DNA from: Roseobacter weihaiensis
GTDB taxonomy: Bacteria; Pseudomonadota; Alphaproteobacteria; Rhodobacterales; Rhodobacteraceae
DNA: 64,000 nucleotides
NCBI RefSeq assembly: GCF_020622345.1
Contig: NZ_JACNMO010000002.1
Location: forward strand, 310,001 to 374,000
Direction: 5' to 3'
The translations under genes were made by a program, and so were the position numbers. This document shows positions 46,890 to 57,059 of the stretch, piece after piece. The stretch's first letter is position 1, and each line of letters starts with the position of its first letter. Below the pieces are notes generated by a model. That model was not told the DNA's origin, did not search any database, and saw only the letters and a list, made by a program, of their open reading frames with translations.

Positions 46890-47504
46890 TCATGTGGCGA
46901 TATAGCGGTCGCGCCGGTGATTGAAGGTGATCACAAGGTTCAGAACCACAGCCCCCAGCAGGGAGTAGAGCACCACAGAGGGCGGAAACAGCAAAAGCGC
47001 CACGGCAAAGATGACCGCATCGACGATCAGTTGCACCCAGCCTGCCCTGAACCCGGTGGTGTCCTGCACAAGCAAGGCCACCACGCCGAGGCCCCCCATC
47101 GAGCCGTTGTGCCGGAACATGGCCAAGAGGCCAATCCCGACCATTGCGCCAAAGGCCACAGCCCCAAGGGCCGGGTGGATATACGCAAACTGCAGCCCCC
47201 CCGGCATGAGTTCCGTCAGCACCGACATCAGCGTCACGGAAGCGATGGATTTCAGTGTGAACTCAAGCCCAAGCCGGCGGTAGGCCAGCAGATAGAACGG
47301 CAGGTTGACGATAAAGAATATCACGCCGAAGGAATAGCCCGTCAGGTAGGACAGGATCACCGCGATCCCCGCCGTCTGACCGGTGATCAGCCCAACAGTG
47401 GTGAGAACATGCACGCCAAGGCTGCACAGAAAAATGCCGACGCCCAGCCCTTGTATGTCTTCCCAGCGGGTATGTTTGATCGGATCGTTGGATGAGATTT
47501 GCAT
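46890..47504 (-). CDS. YitT family membrane protein
   Basis: Inner-membrane protein of about 204 residues (ATG 47504; ATG 47540 in frame is an alternative, both with weak ribosome sites). It has five to six hydrophobic helices: LGVGIFLCSLGVHVLTTVGLITGQTAGIAVIL, YSFGVIFFIVNLPFYLL, PALGAVAFGAMVGIGLLAMF and GWVQLIVDAVIFAVALLLF. The GGxGG-like loop NGSMGGLGVVALL is conserved in the family. The C-terminal DUF2179 domain found in many YitT proteins is missing, so this is the short form. Function unknown. Confidence 0.82.
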   Translation of the reverse strand: MQISSNDPIKHTRWEDIQGLGVGIFLCSLGVHVLTTVGLITGQTAGIAVILSYLTGYSFGVIFFIVNLPFYLLAYRRLGLEFTLKSIASVTLMSVLTELMPGGLQFAYIHPALGAVAFGAMVGIGLLAMFRHNGSMGGLGVVALLVQDTTGFRAGWVQLIVDAVIFAVALLLFPPSVVLYSLLGAVVLNLVITFNHRRDRYIAT

Positions 47505-47623
47505 GCCCCGAGCTACGGTTGCATCCCCGCGTCTGTCCATGCCGTAAGCTGCGTTTGATGCTCCAAAACGGCGGCAAATCACCCGTGTGGCTAAAAATTC
47601 AGCGCCCGGGCCTCCTTGCTGCG

Positions 47624-48838
47624 TCAGCCGACAAGCGCCTTGTTCAGGTTCTCGTCCAGCTTTTCCAGAAAGCCTTGCGTGGTCAGCCAGCGCTGATCAG
47701 GGCCGACGAGCAGCGCGAGATCCTTGGTCATGAAGCCACTCTCCACCGTATCGACGACCACACGCTCCAGCGTTTCAGCAAAATTCATCAGCGGCGCGTT
47801 GTCGTCCAGCTTGGCGCGGTGCTTGAGCCCGCCGGTCCAAGCATAGATCGAGGCGATGGAGTTGGTCGAGGTGGCCTCGCCCTTCTGATGCTGGCGGTAG
47901 TGCCGCGTCACGGTGCCGTGGGCCGCCTCGGATTCAACGATCTTGCCGTCGGGCGTCATCAGCACCGAGGCCATCAGCCCCAGAGAGCCAAAACCCTGGG
48001 CGACCGTATCGGATTGTACGTCGCCGTCATAGTTCTTGCAGGCCCAGACATAGCCGCCCGACCATTTCATCGCCGAGGCGACCATGTCGTCGATCAGCCG
48101 GTGCTCGTACCAGATGCCCGCGGCTTCGAACTGCTTTTTGAATTCGGTCTCGTAGATTTCGGCAAAAAGTTCGAGAAAGCGGCCATCGTATTGCTTGAGA
48201 ATCGTGTTCTTGGTCGACAGATACACCGGCCAGCCAAGGTTGAGACCATAGTTCAGCGAGGCGCGGGCAAAATCGATGATGGATTTGTCGAGATTGTACA
48301 TCGCCATGACCACACCGCTGTCGGGGGCATCAAAGACCTCCCGTTCGATCTCGGTGCCATCTTCACCGACAAACTTCAGCGTGACCTTTCCCTTGCCCGG
48401 AAATTTGAAATCCGTGGCACGATACTGATCCCCATAGGCGTGACGCCCCACCACAATCGGTTTGGTCCAGCCCGGCACCAGACGCGGCACGTTGCGGCAG
48501 ATGATCGGCTGGCGAAAGATCACGCCCCCCAGGATGTTCCGGATTGTGCCATTGGGCGAGCGCCACATCTGCTTGAGACCGAATTCTTCGACACGGGCCT
48601 CATCCGGCGTGATGGTGGCGCATTTCACGCCAACCCCATGTTCCTTGATCGCCAGCGCGGCGTCCACGGTGATCTGGTCATCCGTGGCATCGCGTGCCTC
48701 CATCCCGAGGTCGTAGTATTTCAGATCGATGTCCAGATAGGGCAGGATCAGCTTTTTCTTGATGAAGTCCCACATGATGCGGGTCATTTCGTCACCGTCG
48801 AGTTCGACAACGGGGTTTTCCACTTTGATCTTTGTCAT
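47624..48838 (-). CDS. icd: Isocitrate dehydrogenase [NADP+]
   Basis: TCA-cycle enzyme converting isocitrate to 2-oxoglutarate, the eukaryote-like homodimeric form of 404 residues. The start is ATG 48838 with AGGAG upstream ([21 protein letters not shown]). Seen: [20 protein letters not shown] (substrate serine/asparagine), [41 protein letters not shown] (metal ligands) and [20 protein letters not shown] (NADP site). Three small genes lie upstream on the same strand; the 107-base gap suggests icd has its own promoter. Confidence 0.97.
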   Translation of the reverse strand: MTKIKVENPVVELDGDEMTRIMWDFIKKKLILPYLDIDLKYYDLGMEARDATDDQITVDAALAIKEHGVGVKCATITPDEARVEEFGLKQMWRSPNGTIRNILGGVIFRQPIICRNVPRLVPGWTKPIVVGRHAYGDQYRATDFKFPGKGKVTLKFVGEDGTEIEREVFDAPDSGVVMAMYNLDKSIIDFARASLNYGLNLGWPVYLSTKNTILKQYDGRFLELFAEIYETEFKKQFEAAGIWYEHRLIDDMVASAMKWSGGYVWACKNYDGDVQSDTVAQGFGSLGLMASVLMTPDGKIVESEAAHGTVTRHYRQHQKGEATSTNSIASIYAWTGGLKHRAKLDDNAPLMNFAETLERVVVDTVESGFMTKDLALLVGPDQRWLTTQGFLEKLDENLNKALVG

Positions 48839-48945
48839 TAGGGGCTCCTGAGGCTGGGGGCGGGCTTGGGCGCGGTTTAGCTCAGTTGGTCTTGCGGGGA
48901 AAGTGATTTGTATACTGTTGCATACTGATCTCTCCCTTCTGCCGT

Positions 48946-49530
48946 TTAGCTGGGCGATTTTGCAAAAAAACCCTTTAGTCTGGGAAGAATCCAATCCCAC
49001 AGCCCTGGCGCACCGCGCCGGATCGGCGTGCCCACGCGCGCCTCAAGCTGCGCCAGTGTCACATTGTAATCGCGCCACGATCCGCCGCCATTGGCGAGGT
49101 TGCCGACGGGGACCTGCAACCGGTCGATGGATTTGGCAAAGATCGCGTCCGGCGTCTGCGCGGCTTCGAACTCTTCCCAGAGGGCCCGGAAGGACGCACG
49201 CTGATCGTCGGGCAGCAACCCGAACAACCTGTCAGCGGCGGCCTGTTCCTGCGCGTCCTGGGCGGCTTTGTCTACCACCCCGTGAATCGGATTGTCGCCT
49301 GCGTCGATCTCCACGATATCGTGCAGCAGCAGCATTTTCAGAACCCGGTCGATCTGAACCGCCGGGTCCGCCTGATCCGCCAGAACATAGGCGTAGAGCA
49401 TGACGTGCCACGAATGCTCAGCCGAGTTTTCAAACCGCGATCCGTCATGCAGGCGCGAGGCGCGCAGCACCGATTTCAGCTTGTCCGCCTCGCTCAGAAA
49501 AGCGATCTGAGCCTCCAGGCGTTCAGTCAT
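48946..49530 (-). CDS. HD-domain hydrolase (YfbR-like nucleotidase family)
   Basis: HD-superfamily phosphohydrolase of 194 residues. Metal ligands are seen in order: [17 protein letters not shown] (first His), [16 protein letters not shown] (the HD doublet) and DRLQVPVGN-region Asp further on. Similar proteins dephosphorylate deoxynucleoside monophosphates or act as oxygenase-independent metal hydrolases. It overlaps the 80-residue gene upstream by 8 bases, so both are in one operon. Confidence 0.85.
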   Translation of the reverse strand: MTERLEAQIAFLSEADKLKSVLRASRLHDGSRFENSAEHSWHVMLYAYVLADQADPAVQIDRVLKMLLLHDIVEIDAGDNPIHGVVDKAAQDAQEQAAADRLFGLLPDDQRASFRALWEEFEAAQTPDAIFAKSIDRLQVPVGNLANGGGSWRDYNVTLAQLEARVGTPIRRGAPGLWDWILPRLKGFFAKSPS

Positions 49531-49765
49531 CCGACGATGACGCCTGCGCGTTTGCCAAATCCTCTTTCAGCTTGGCCAGAAGCTCGCGTGCCCGTTGCTC
49601 GGCGCGCCGGACCCGCACGGCGGTCAGATAGGCCTCTTCCATGGTCTGGGACGACCCGCCAATGGTATCGGCAATCCGCTGCACAAAGGCATCATCGCCG
49701 GTGGCATTGATGATCTTGAGGCTTTCCAGCGCCAATTCGTCCGCGACGTCTTCGACAATCCCCAT
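49523..49765 (-). CDS. Small helical protein of unknown function
   Basis: 80 residues, no recognised domain. The N-terminus (MGIVEDVADELALESLKIIN) and the rest (SQTMEEAYLTAVRVRRAEQRARELLAKLKEDLANA) are predicted long helices, ending in an acidic/serine tail (ASSSDD). It has no signal or membrane segment. Its 4-base distance from the alpha/beta hydrolase gene and its 8-base overlap with the HD-domain gene show it is a real operon member. Its role is unknown. Confidence 0.75.
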   Translation of the reverse strand: MGIVEDVADELALESLKIINATGDDAFVQRIADTIGGSSQTMEEAYLTAVRVRRAEQRARELLAKLKEDLANAQASSSDD

Positions 49766-49769
49766 CGGC

Positions 49770-50423
49770 TTACCGCGTCGTTTCCGTGAGACGCCGTTTG
49801 ACGTATTCGGTTGTCTTGTCGATCAGCGTGTCCTGATAGGGTTCTTCAAAGAAGTGCCCGGCACCTTCGACCTGTTCGTGGGTGATCGTGATGCCCTTTT
49901 GCTCATGCAGCTTGGCCACCAGATTTTCGGTGTCGGCGGGCGGGGCGACCCGATCCGCCGTGCCGTTGATAATCAGGCCAGAGGCCGGGCAGGGCGCGAG
50001 GAAGGAAAAGTCATACATGTTCGCAGGGGGGGCCACAGAGATAAAGCCGGTGATCTCGGGCCGCCGCATCAGGAGCTGCATCCCGATCCAGGCCCCGAAG
50101 GAAAAACCCGCAACCCAGCAATGCTTGGAATTGTTGTTCATCGATTGCAGGTAATCGAGCGCCGAGGCTGCGTCCGACAGCTCCCCAACGCCCTGGTCAT
50201 ATTCGCCCTGGCTGCGCCCGACGCCGCGAAAATTGAACCGCAGTACCGTGAACCCCATGTTGTAAAAGGCGTAGTGCATCCGGTGCACGATGACATGGTT
50301 CATGGTCCCGCCGAACTGCGGGTGCGGGTGCAGGATGATCGCAATCGGTGCGTCGCGTTCTTTCTGGGGGTGGTAGCGGCCTTCGAGGCGGCCTTCGGGT
50401 CCGGGAAAAATGACCTCAGGCAT
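49770..50423 (-). CDS. Alpha/beta hydrolase
   Basis: Serine hydrolase of 217 residues from ATG 50423 (AGGGA 6 bases upstream). Seen: IILHPHPQFGGTMNHVIVHRM, LRFNFRGVGRSQGEYDQG, the nucleophile elbow GFSFGAWIG, LIINGTADRVAPPAD with the acid residue and EGAGHFFEEPYQDTL with the catalytic histidine. This layout is the small CPBP-like/dienelactone-type hydrolase common in alphaproteobacteria. The substrate is unknown. It heads the group hydrolase-small protein-HD protein and is divergent from iscR with 194 bases between. Confidence 0.88.
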   Translation of the reverse strand: MPEVIFPGPEGRLEGRYHPQKERDAPIAIILHPHPQFGGTMNHVIVHRMHYAFYNMGFTVLRFNFRGVGRSQGEYDQGVGELSDAASALDYLQSMNNNSKHCWVAGFSFGAWIGMQLLMRRPEITGFISVAPPANMYDFSFLAPCPASGLIINGTADRVAPPADTENLVAKLHEQKGITITHEQVEGAGHFFEEPYQDTLIDKTTEYVKRRLTETTR

Positions 50424-50465
50424 GAGTGTCCCTGTATGCAATGTCCTTGGTCCTGTCTCGCATTC

Positions 50466-50494
50466 TTGACGAGGTCTGCCAGGTACCTTAGAAC
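50466..50494 (+). promoter_or_regulatory. Promoter of the iscR-suf operon
   Basis: TTGACG (50466-50471) and TAGAAC (50489-50494) are spaced by 17 bases, predicting a start near 50501 and a 117-nt leader. The -10 element is part of the palindrome at 50488-50502. A second possible -10 (TATACT, 50551-50556) lies closer to the gene but has a poor -35. Confidence 0.5.
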
Positions 50495-50502
50495 GGTTCT
50501 AA
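50488..50502. promoter_or_regulatory. Palindromic iron-control (Irr/ICE-like) operator at the suf promoter
   Basis: TTAGAAC and GTTCTAA are perfect reverse complements around one base. The pattern resembles the iron control element bound by Irr in alphaproteobacteria. Its overlap with the predicted -10 element implies repression of the operon. Confidence 0.6.
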
Positions 50503-50617
50503 ATCTTGCGCAGGGCGCATCTGCGACTGCGAGCTTTGGACTTAGGCATTTATACTCTCGGCGTCAATCATTTGACGGCGGCGCACGACTTGAGACTGAC
50601 AGATTGGGAGACAGGCG

Positions 50618-51091
50618 ATGAAGCTTTCGACAAAAGGCCGCTATGCGATGGTCGCACTGGCAGACATCGCCCTGCAACCCGAAGGAACGCTTGTATCGCT
50701 GGGGGATATCTCGACGCGGCAGTCAATTTCGTTGCCTTATCTCGAGCAGCTTTTTGTCAAACTCCGGCGGGCTGAGCTGGTCACATCGGTGCGCGGGCCG
50801 GGCGGCGGATACCGGCTGGCACAGCGCAGCTCGGACATCCGTGTGGTTGACGTCCTCGCGGCTGTGGATGAGACGGTGGATGCGATGCACAAAGGGGCAG
50901 GGGCCTCGGGAGGGGAATCAGGCAGCCGCGCGCAATCGCTGACCAACAGATTGTGGGAAGGCCTCAGCGCGCATGTTTACGTGTTTCTGCATCAGACCCG
51001 CCTGTCGGATGTTGTCGCCAACGAACTGGCGCCCTGTCCTGCGGTGCCGAACCTTTTCAACGTCGTGGACGAAGAACCGGCCGGCGTCTGA
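50618..51091 (+). CDS. iscR: Rrf2-family iron-sulfur regulator IscR
   Basis: Transcription factor of 157 residues heading the Fe-S assembly operon. The winged helix-turn-helix is at residues 1-75 (MKLSTKGRYAMVALADIAL, SLPYLEQLFVKLRRAELVTSVRGPGGGY). The three closely spaced cysteines that bind [2Fe-2S] in E. coli IscR are absent; only one cysteine is present (Cys140 in LAPCPAVP). Rhodobacter sphaeroides IscR is described as a single-cysteine type of this kind, so this fits the family locally. It likely represses its own operon together with the upstream iron-control site. Confidence 0.9.
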   Translation: MKLSTKGRYAMVALADIALQPEGTLVSLGDISTRQSISLPYLEQLFVKLRRAELVTSVRGPGGGYRLAQRSSDIRVVDVLAAVDETVDAMHKGAGASGGESGSRAQSLTNRLWEGLSAHVYVFLHQTRLSDVVANELAPCPAVPNLFNVVDEEPAGV

Positions 51092-51131
51092 GCGCTGTCG
51101 CCGTTTTAGAACAATCGGAGCCTGAAACATC

Positions 51132-52262
51132 ATGGAGCGGGTATATCTGGATCATAATGCCACAGCCCCGCTGAGACCGGAGGCGCGTGAGGCGATGCGG
51201 GCGGCCATGGATCTGGTGGGCAACCCGTCGTCTGTGCATGCGGAGGGACGGGCGGCCAAAGGCGTTGTTGAGCGTGCACGGATACAGGTTGCGGGTCTTT
51301 TGGGGTGCGCGCCGGGTGATGTGATTTTCACGTCCGGTGCGACAGAGGCCGCGAGCCTCGCGATCCCTGAAGACGCCAGTGTGTCGAGCGCGGGCATTGA
51401 GCATGACGCGGTGCTGAGCTGGGTGCACAAGGACGGTGCCGATCTGACGCCTCTGCTGGATGTCGACCGGAACGGTGTTCTGACCGGCACCGCGCAGGGT
51501 GGTTGCTTCGAAGAGAGGATCTGGGATGATATCGTTGCCCTGCAGGCCGCCAACAGCGAAACCGGCGTGATGCAGGATACGTTGAAACATGCCCAGGCGT
51601 TCTGGGCGTTGAAACGCGATGTCAAGGTGTTGGTGGACGCGGTGCAGGCCCTTGGCAAGGTGCCGTTTTCGTTTGCCGACACCGGTGCTGACCTTGTCAT
51701 GGCCTCAGCCCACAAGCTCGGAGGTCCAAAGGGCGTTGGGGCGTTGATTGTCAAACACGGCATTGACGTCAAAGCCCGTATCCGCGGCGGCGGGCAGGAG
51801 ATGGGGCGACGCTCGGGCACCGAGAATGTCATCGGCATTGCCGGATTTGGGGCCGCTGCAGAGGCCGCAGCACGAGATGTTGCGTCGGGCAGATGGGAAG
51901 AAATTGCAGAACTTAGAAAGATTCTAGAAAATGCCCTTGCAGCCGACGCAAAGACAACTATTTTTGTCGGGAAAGACGCACCACGTTTGCCAAACACCCT
52001 GTGCCTCGCCACTCCTGGATGGAAGGGAGAGGCCCAGGTGATCCAGATGGATCTGGCCGGTTTTGCCATCAGCGCGGGCTCTGCCTGCTCCAGCGGCAAG
52101 GTCAAAGCCAGCACGGTTTTGCAGGCGATGGGCTACGACGAACTGACCGCAAGCAGCGCGATCCGCGTCTCCTTGGGGCTGGAGACAACCAAAGAGCAGG
52201 TGATGCGGTTCGCGCAGACCTGGCTTGACAAAGAGAAGAAGTTCCGCGCCCGCGCGGCCTGA
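51132..52262 (+). CDS. iscS: Cysteine desulfurase, class I (IscS/NifS-like)
   Basis: PLP enzyme of 376 residues that takes sulfur from cysteine for cluster assembly. YLDHNATAPLRPEAREAM at the N-terminus, the PLP lysine in MASAHKLGGPKGVGALIV and the catalytic cysteine in ISAGSACSSGKVKAST mark a class I desulfurase, with the cysteine on a long mobile loop. It starts 41 bases after iscR and 15 bases before sufB. A second, class II desulfurase (SufS) ends the same operon. In its coding sequence at 51913-51927 lies a chance ICE-like palindrome. Confidence 0.92.
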   Translation: MERVYLDHNATAPLRPEAREAMRAAMDLVGNPSSVHAEGRAAKGVVERARIQVAGLLGCAPGDVIFTSGATEAASLAIPEDASVSSAGIEHDAVLSWVHKDGADLTPLLDVDRNGVLTGTAQGGCFEERIWDDIVALQAANSETGVMQDTLKHAQAFWALKRDVKVLVDAVQALGKVPFSFADTGADLVMASAHKLGGPKGVGALIVKHGIDVKARIRGGGQEMGRRSGTENVIGIAGFGAAAEAAARDVASGRWEEIAELRKILENALAADAKTTIFVGKDAPRLPNTLCLATPGWKGEAQVIQMDLAGFAISAGSACSSGKVKASTVLQAMGYDELTASSAIRVSLGLETTKEQVMRFAQTWLDKEKKFRARAA

Positions 52263-52277
52263 AAATCGGAGGATACC

Positions 52278-53812
<1,535 letters not shown>

Positions 53813-53816
<4 letters not shown>

Positions 53817-54151
53817 TATCCGCTGTTGCTGAGGTTAGCCTAATGGAACGGGTCGGCGCCTTGCTTGTATCAAAATCTGCCGCAGTGCTCTTCGGTGTGA
53901 GTGCGGGGCTTTGCTCTTTTGCGGGTACCAGATTTCCGGAAAGCACATTTGGCTCTGTGGTGTTTTTTGGTCCAATCACGTTGGCTTGGATCTGGGCAGC
54001 CTACTCTTTCTTCACTTACCACGCCGGCACACAGTTTTCGAGTTCGCAGGAACGTTATATTTCTGCGAGTGCGACGCCCGGTGGAATGGCGGTTTGGACC
54101 AGCATGGTAACGTTGGCCGTCATGGTATTGGCAGTTGGGAGTGGCCAATGA
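53813..54151 (+). CDS. Small membrane protein between sufB and ybjQ
   Basis: Protein of 112 residues from GTG 53813, chosen because GGAGGGG lies 8 bases upstream inside the end of sufB and the GTGA overlap implies coupling. ATG 53843 with GAGG is nearly as good. Three hydrophobic segments: [37 protein letters not shown] and [20 protein letters not shown] recognise no family. Its stop overlaps the next start (ATGA), so it is a true operon member; whether it acts in Fe-S assembly is unknown. Its composition is less GC-rich than its neighbours. Confidence 0.65.
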
Positions 54152-54462
54152 TCCTGACCACCACCAACACCGTCGAAGGCCGACCCATCACCGCCTACAA
54201 GGGCATCGTTGTGGGCGAGGCGATCATGGGCGCCAACATCGTGCGCGACTTCTTTGCCTCCGTGACGGATGTGATCGGCGGGCGCTCGGGGGCCTATGAG
54301 AGCAAGCTGAAGGACGCCCGTGATGAGGCCATGCAGGAGATTGCCGAACGGGCCGCAGCACTGGGGGCAAATGCCGTGGTGGGGATCGATCTCGACTATG
54401 AGGTGATCGGGGACAGTATGCTGATGGTCTCCGTGTCCGGCACCGCGGTCACCGTCTCCTAA
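54148..54462 (+). CDS. YbjQ/UPF0145 (DUF74) family protein
   Basis: Protein of 104 residues, typical of the pentameric heavy-metal-binding-like YbjQ family: [59 protein letters not shown] and [18 protein letters not shown], ending in a SVSGTAVTV strand. The molecular role of the family is unsettled. It begins in the ATGA overlap with the preceding membrane protein and lies 73 bases before sufC. Confidence 0.9.
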   Translation: MILTTTNTVEGRPITAYKGIVVGEAIMGANIVRDFFASVTDVIGGRSGAYESKLKDARDEAMQEIAERAAALGANAVVGIDLDYEVIGDSMLMVSVSGTAVTVS

Positions 54463-54535
54463 ACAACTTCAAGAACACGCCGAAAGGCATTGAAATAGAA
54501 CGCCTCTGTGCGGTTTAACATAAGGGAAGAAAGAC

Positions 54536-55291
54536 ATGCTGAGCATCAAGAACCTGCACGTGAAACTGGAAGAAGAAGACAAGGAAATCCTCAAGGGGGT
54601 CGATCTTGAGATCGAGGCAGGCAAGGTGCATGCGATCATGGGGCCAAACGGGTCGGGCAAATCCACGCTGTCTTATGTGCTGTCGGGCAAGGACGGCTAT
54701 GAGGTCACCGAGGGTACGGCAACGCTGGAGGGCGAGGACGTGCTGGAGATGGAACCCGAAGAGCGCGCGGCAGCGGGCCTGTTCCTGGCCTTTCAGTACC
54801 CGGTGGAAATTCCCGGTGTCGGCAACATGACGTTCCTGCGCACCGCGGTGAACGCACAGCGCAAGGCACGCGGCGAAGAGGAAATGTCGGCGGCCGACTT
54901 CCTCAAGCTGATCCGGGCCCGGGCCAAGGACTTGAAGATCGACGCGGATATGCTGAAACGCCCCGTGAATGTCGGCTTTTCAGGCGGCGAGAAAAAACGC
55001 AATGAAATCATGCAGATGGCGATGCTGGAGCCCAAGATGTGCATCCTCGACGAGACCGATTCCGGTCTGGATGTCGACGCGATGAAACTGGTGGCAGAGG
55101 GCGTGAATGCGCTGCGCAATGCGGGCCGTGGCTTTCTGGTCATCACGCATTATCAGCGCCTTCTGGACCACATCAAACCGGACTATGTGCACATCATGGC
55201 GGACGGCAAGATCGTGAAAACCGGTGGGCCCGAGCTGGCGCTGGAAGTTGAAAACAACGGCTACGGCGACATCCTGGCAGAGGTGGCGTGA
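54536..55291 (+). CDS. sufC: Fe-S assembly ATPase SufC
   Basis: ABC-type ATPase of the SufBCD complex, 251 residues, cytoplasmic. Walker A GPNGSGKSTLSYVL, Q-loop FLAFQYPVEIPGVG, signature FSGGEKKRNEIMQM (the SufC form of LSGGQ), Walker B MCILDETDSGLDVDAM and the H-loop VITHYQR. The D/E pattern CILDETDSGLD is typical of SufC. The stop overlaps the sufD start (GTGATGG). Confidence 0.97.
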   Translation: MLSIKNLHVKLEEEDKEILKGVDLEIEAGKVHAIMGPNGSGKSTLSYVLSGKDGYEVTEGTATLEGEDVLEMEPEERAAAGLFLAFQYPVEIPGVGNMTFLRTAVNAQRKARGEEEMSAADFLKLIRARAKDLKIDADMLKRPVNVGFSGGEKKRNEIMQMAMLEPKMCILDETDSGLDVDAMKLVAEGVNALRNAGRGFLVITHYQRLLDHIKPDYVHIMADGKIVKTGGPELALEVENNGYGDILAEVA

Positions 55292-56571
55292 TGGCCGAAG
55301 CAGCAGTTCAACAATCCACAACCGACGCGCGTCTTGCGTCACTGACCCTGCCCACAGGCGGATGGTCCGAGGTCGCGCGCAAGCAGGCAGAGGCCCGCCT
55401 GCGCAAGATGGGGTTGCCCGAGCGGCGCGACGAATACTGGCGCTACACCCGTCCGGAGACGCTGACACAGGCAATTGCTGTGCCCGCCGCCTTGTTTAAC
55501 AATGATGAAACGCCGATTTTCGGCGAGATCGACCGTCTGAGCATCGTCTTTGTGGACGGTGTCTTTGACGCGGAGGCGTCGGATGACCTGAGCCTCGAGG
55601 GTGTCAGCATCGAGCGTCTGGCAAACGCCACCAGCGATCTGCACTGGGCGCGCGATCTCTACGGCACGCTGGAGGAAAAAGGCCAGACCCCGGTGCCGCG
55701 TCCGCTGGCAGCACTGAACACCGCCTACGCCACCGACGGGATACTGATCCATGTGACCGGGAAGATCAGCAAGCCGATCAGCCTGCAGTACTTCCACCAA
55801 TCCGAAACCTCGGACGCGATCCTTCATCATGTGATTCGCGTGGATGCGGGTGCCGAGGTCACCCTCCTCGAGAACGGTCCCGCAGCGGCCCGGTTCAACA
55901 AGGTGATGGAAGTGGACATCGCCGACACCGGCGTGTTCCACCATGTGCGGGCACAGGGGCGGGATCACGAACGCCGGGCAGCGACACATATCTTTGCACG
56001 CCTCGGGGCGGAAAGCACGTTCAAATCCTTCACCCTGACGGCGAACGGCGTGATGACCCGCAACGAGTGTGTCATCGAGCTGACCGGTGATGACGCGATT
56101 GCCCATGTCGCGGGTGCCTGTGTGGGGGACGGGGATTTTCACCACGATGACACGGTCTTTGTGACCCATGATGCGGTAAACTGCGAAAGCCGTCAGGTAT
56201 TCAAGAAAGTGCTCCGCAACGGGGCGACGGGTGTGTTTCAGGGCAAGATCCTCGTACAACCCGGCGCGCAGAAAACCGATGGTTACCAGATCAGCCAATC
56301 GCTGCTGCTGGATGATGACAGCCAGTTCCTTGCCAAACCCGAGCTTGAAATCTATGCCGATGATGTGGCCTGTTCGCATGGCTCCACCTCGGGCGCGATC
56401 GACGAAGGGGCGCTGTTTTACCTGCGCTCGCGCGGCATCCCGGAAGGCCCGGCAACGGATTTGCTGACGCTGGCGTTTCTCGCCGAAGCGGTCGAGGAAA
56501 TTGAAAATGAAGATCTGCGCGAAGAGATCACGGGGCGCCTGGCAGCCTGGTTGGAGCGGCATCGAAGCTGA
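55291..56571 (+). CDS. sufD: Fe-S cluster assembly protein SufD
   Basis: Partner of SufB in the scaffold complex, 426 residues from ATG 55291. Characteristic stretches are GLPERRDEYWRYTRPETL near the N-terminus, HIFARLGAESTFKSFTLTANGVMTRNECVIELTG, and the C-terminal SQSLLLDDDSQFLAKPELEIYADDVACSHGSTSGAIDEGALFYLRSRG, which contains the conserved histidine (SHGST) of the SufB-SufD interface. It overlaps sufC and the following YIP1 gene by one base each. Confidence 0.95.
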   Translation: MAEAAVQQSTTDARLASLTLPTGGWSEVARKQAEARLRKMGLPERRDEYWRYTRPETLTQAIAVPAALFNNDETPIFGEIDRLSIVFVDGVFDAEASDDLSLEGVSIERLANATSDLHWARDLYGTLEEKGQTPVPRPLAALNTAYATDGILIHVTGKISKPISLQYFHQSETSDAILHHVIRVDAGAEVTLLENGPAAARFNKVMEVDIADTGVFHHVRAQGRDHERRAATHIFARLGAESTFKSFTLTANGVMTRNECVIELTGDDAIAHVAGACVGDGDFHHDDTVFVTHDAVNCESRQVFKKVLRNGATGVFQGKILVQPGAQKTDGYQISQSLLLDDDSQFLAKPELEIYADDVACSHGSTSGAIDEGALFYLRSRGIPEGPATDLLTLAFLAEAVEEIENEDLREEITGRLAAWLERHRS

Positions 56572-57059
56572 TGGCGGTCACCCGCAACATAACGGCCACA
56601 TATCGAGGGCCCGGTCGCGTTGTGGCCGGGCTTTTGGCTCTGGGGCAGAGGGAAGACCGGGCGCTGGCCTATCTCATGGCCGGATGCGTCGTGGTGTTCA
56701 TCGCTCAGATGCCCCGTCTGGCGCGCGAGGCGCATCTGACCGGGCAGGATCTCAACATGATGATGGGGGGAACGCTGCTGGCGTGGATCTTCATTGCCCC
56801 GCTGGTGCTCTATTGTCTGGCGGGGATCAGCCACTTGATTGCCAGGCTCTTCAAGGGGCAGGGCACTCATTACGGGGCGCGACTGGCGCTGTTCTGGGCG
56901 CTTCTGGCCGCGTCGCCGCTGATGCTGTTGAATGGTCTTGTTGCAGGCTTTATAGGTCCGGGACTTGAACTGCAGGCCGTGGGCTTCATCTGGTTTGTGG
57001 TGTTCGTCTGGTTCTGGCTGGGCGGGCTGATCGCGGCGGAGCGTGCAGAGGTATCATGA
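56571..57059 (+). CDS. YIP1-family membrane protein (first of two)
   Basis: Membrane protein of 162 residues with four hydrophobic helices (LAYLMAGCVVVFIAQMP, GTLLAWIFIAPLVLYCLAGISHLI, RLALFWALLAASPLMLLNGLV, VGFIWFVVFVWFWLGGLIAA). Helix layout and the RPG-like start resemble YIP1-domain proteins. It starts in the sufD stop (TGATGG) and ends by a 4-base overlap with the second such gene. The function in the suf context is unknown. Confidence 0.72.
   Translation: MAVTRNITATYRGPGRVVAGLLALGQREDRALAYLMAGCVVVFIAQMPRLAREAHLTGQDLNMMMGGTLLAWIFIAPLVLYCLAGISHLIARLFKGQGTHYGARLALFWALLAASPLMLLNGLVAGFIGPGLELQAVGFIWFVVFVWFWLGGLIAAERAEVS

Noticed and set aside
51913-51927. Second ICE-like palindrome (TTAGAA-AGA-TTCTAG) inside iscS
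   Set aside because: Imperfect, within coding sequence and far from any start; explained by codons for Leu-Arg-Lys-Ile-Leu.
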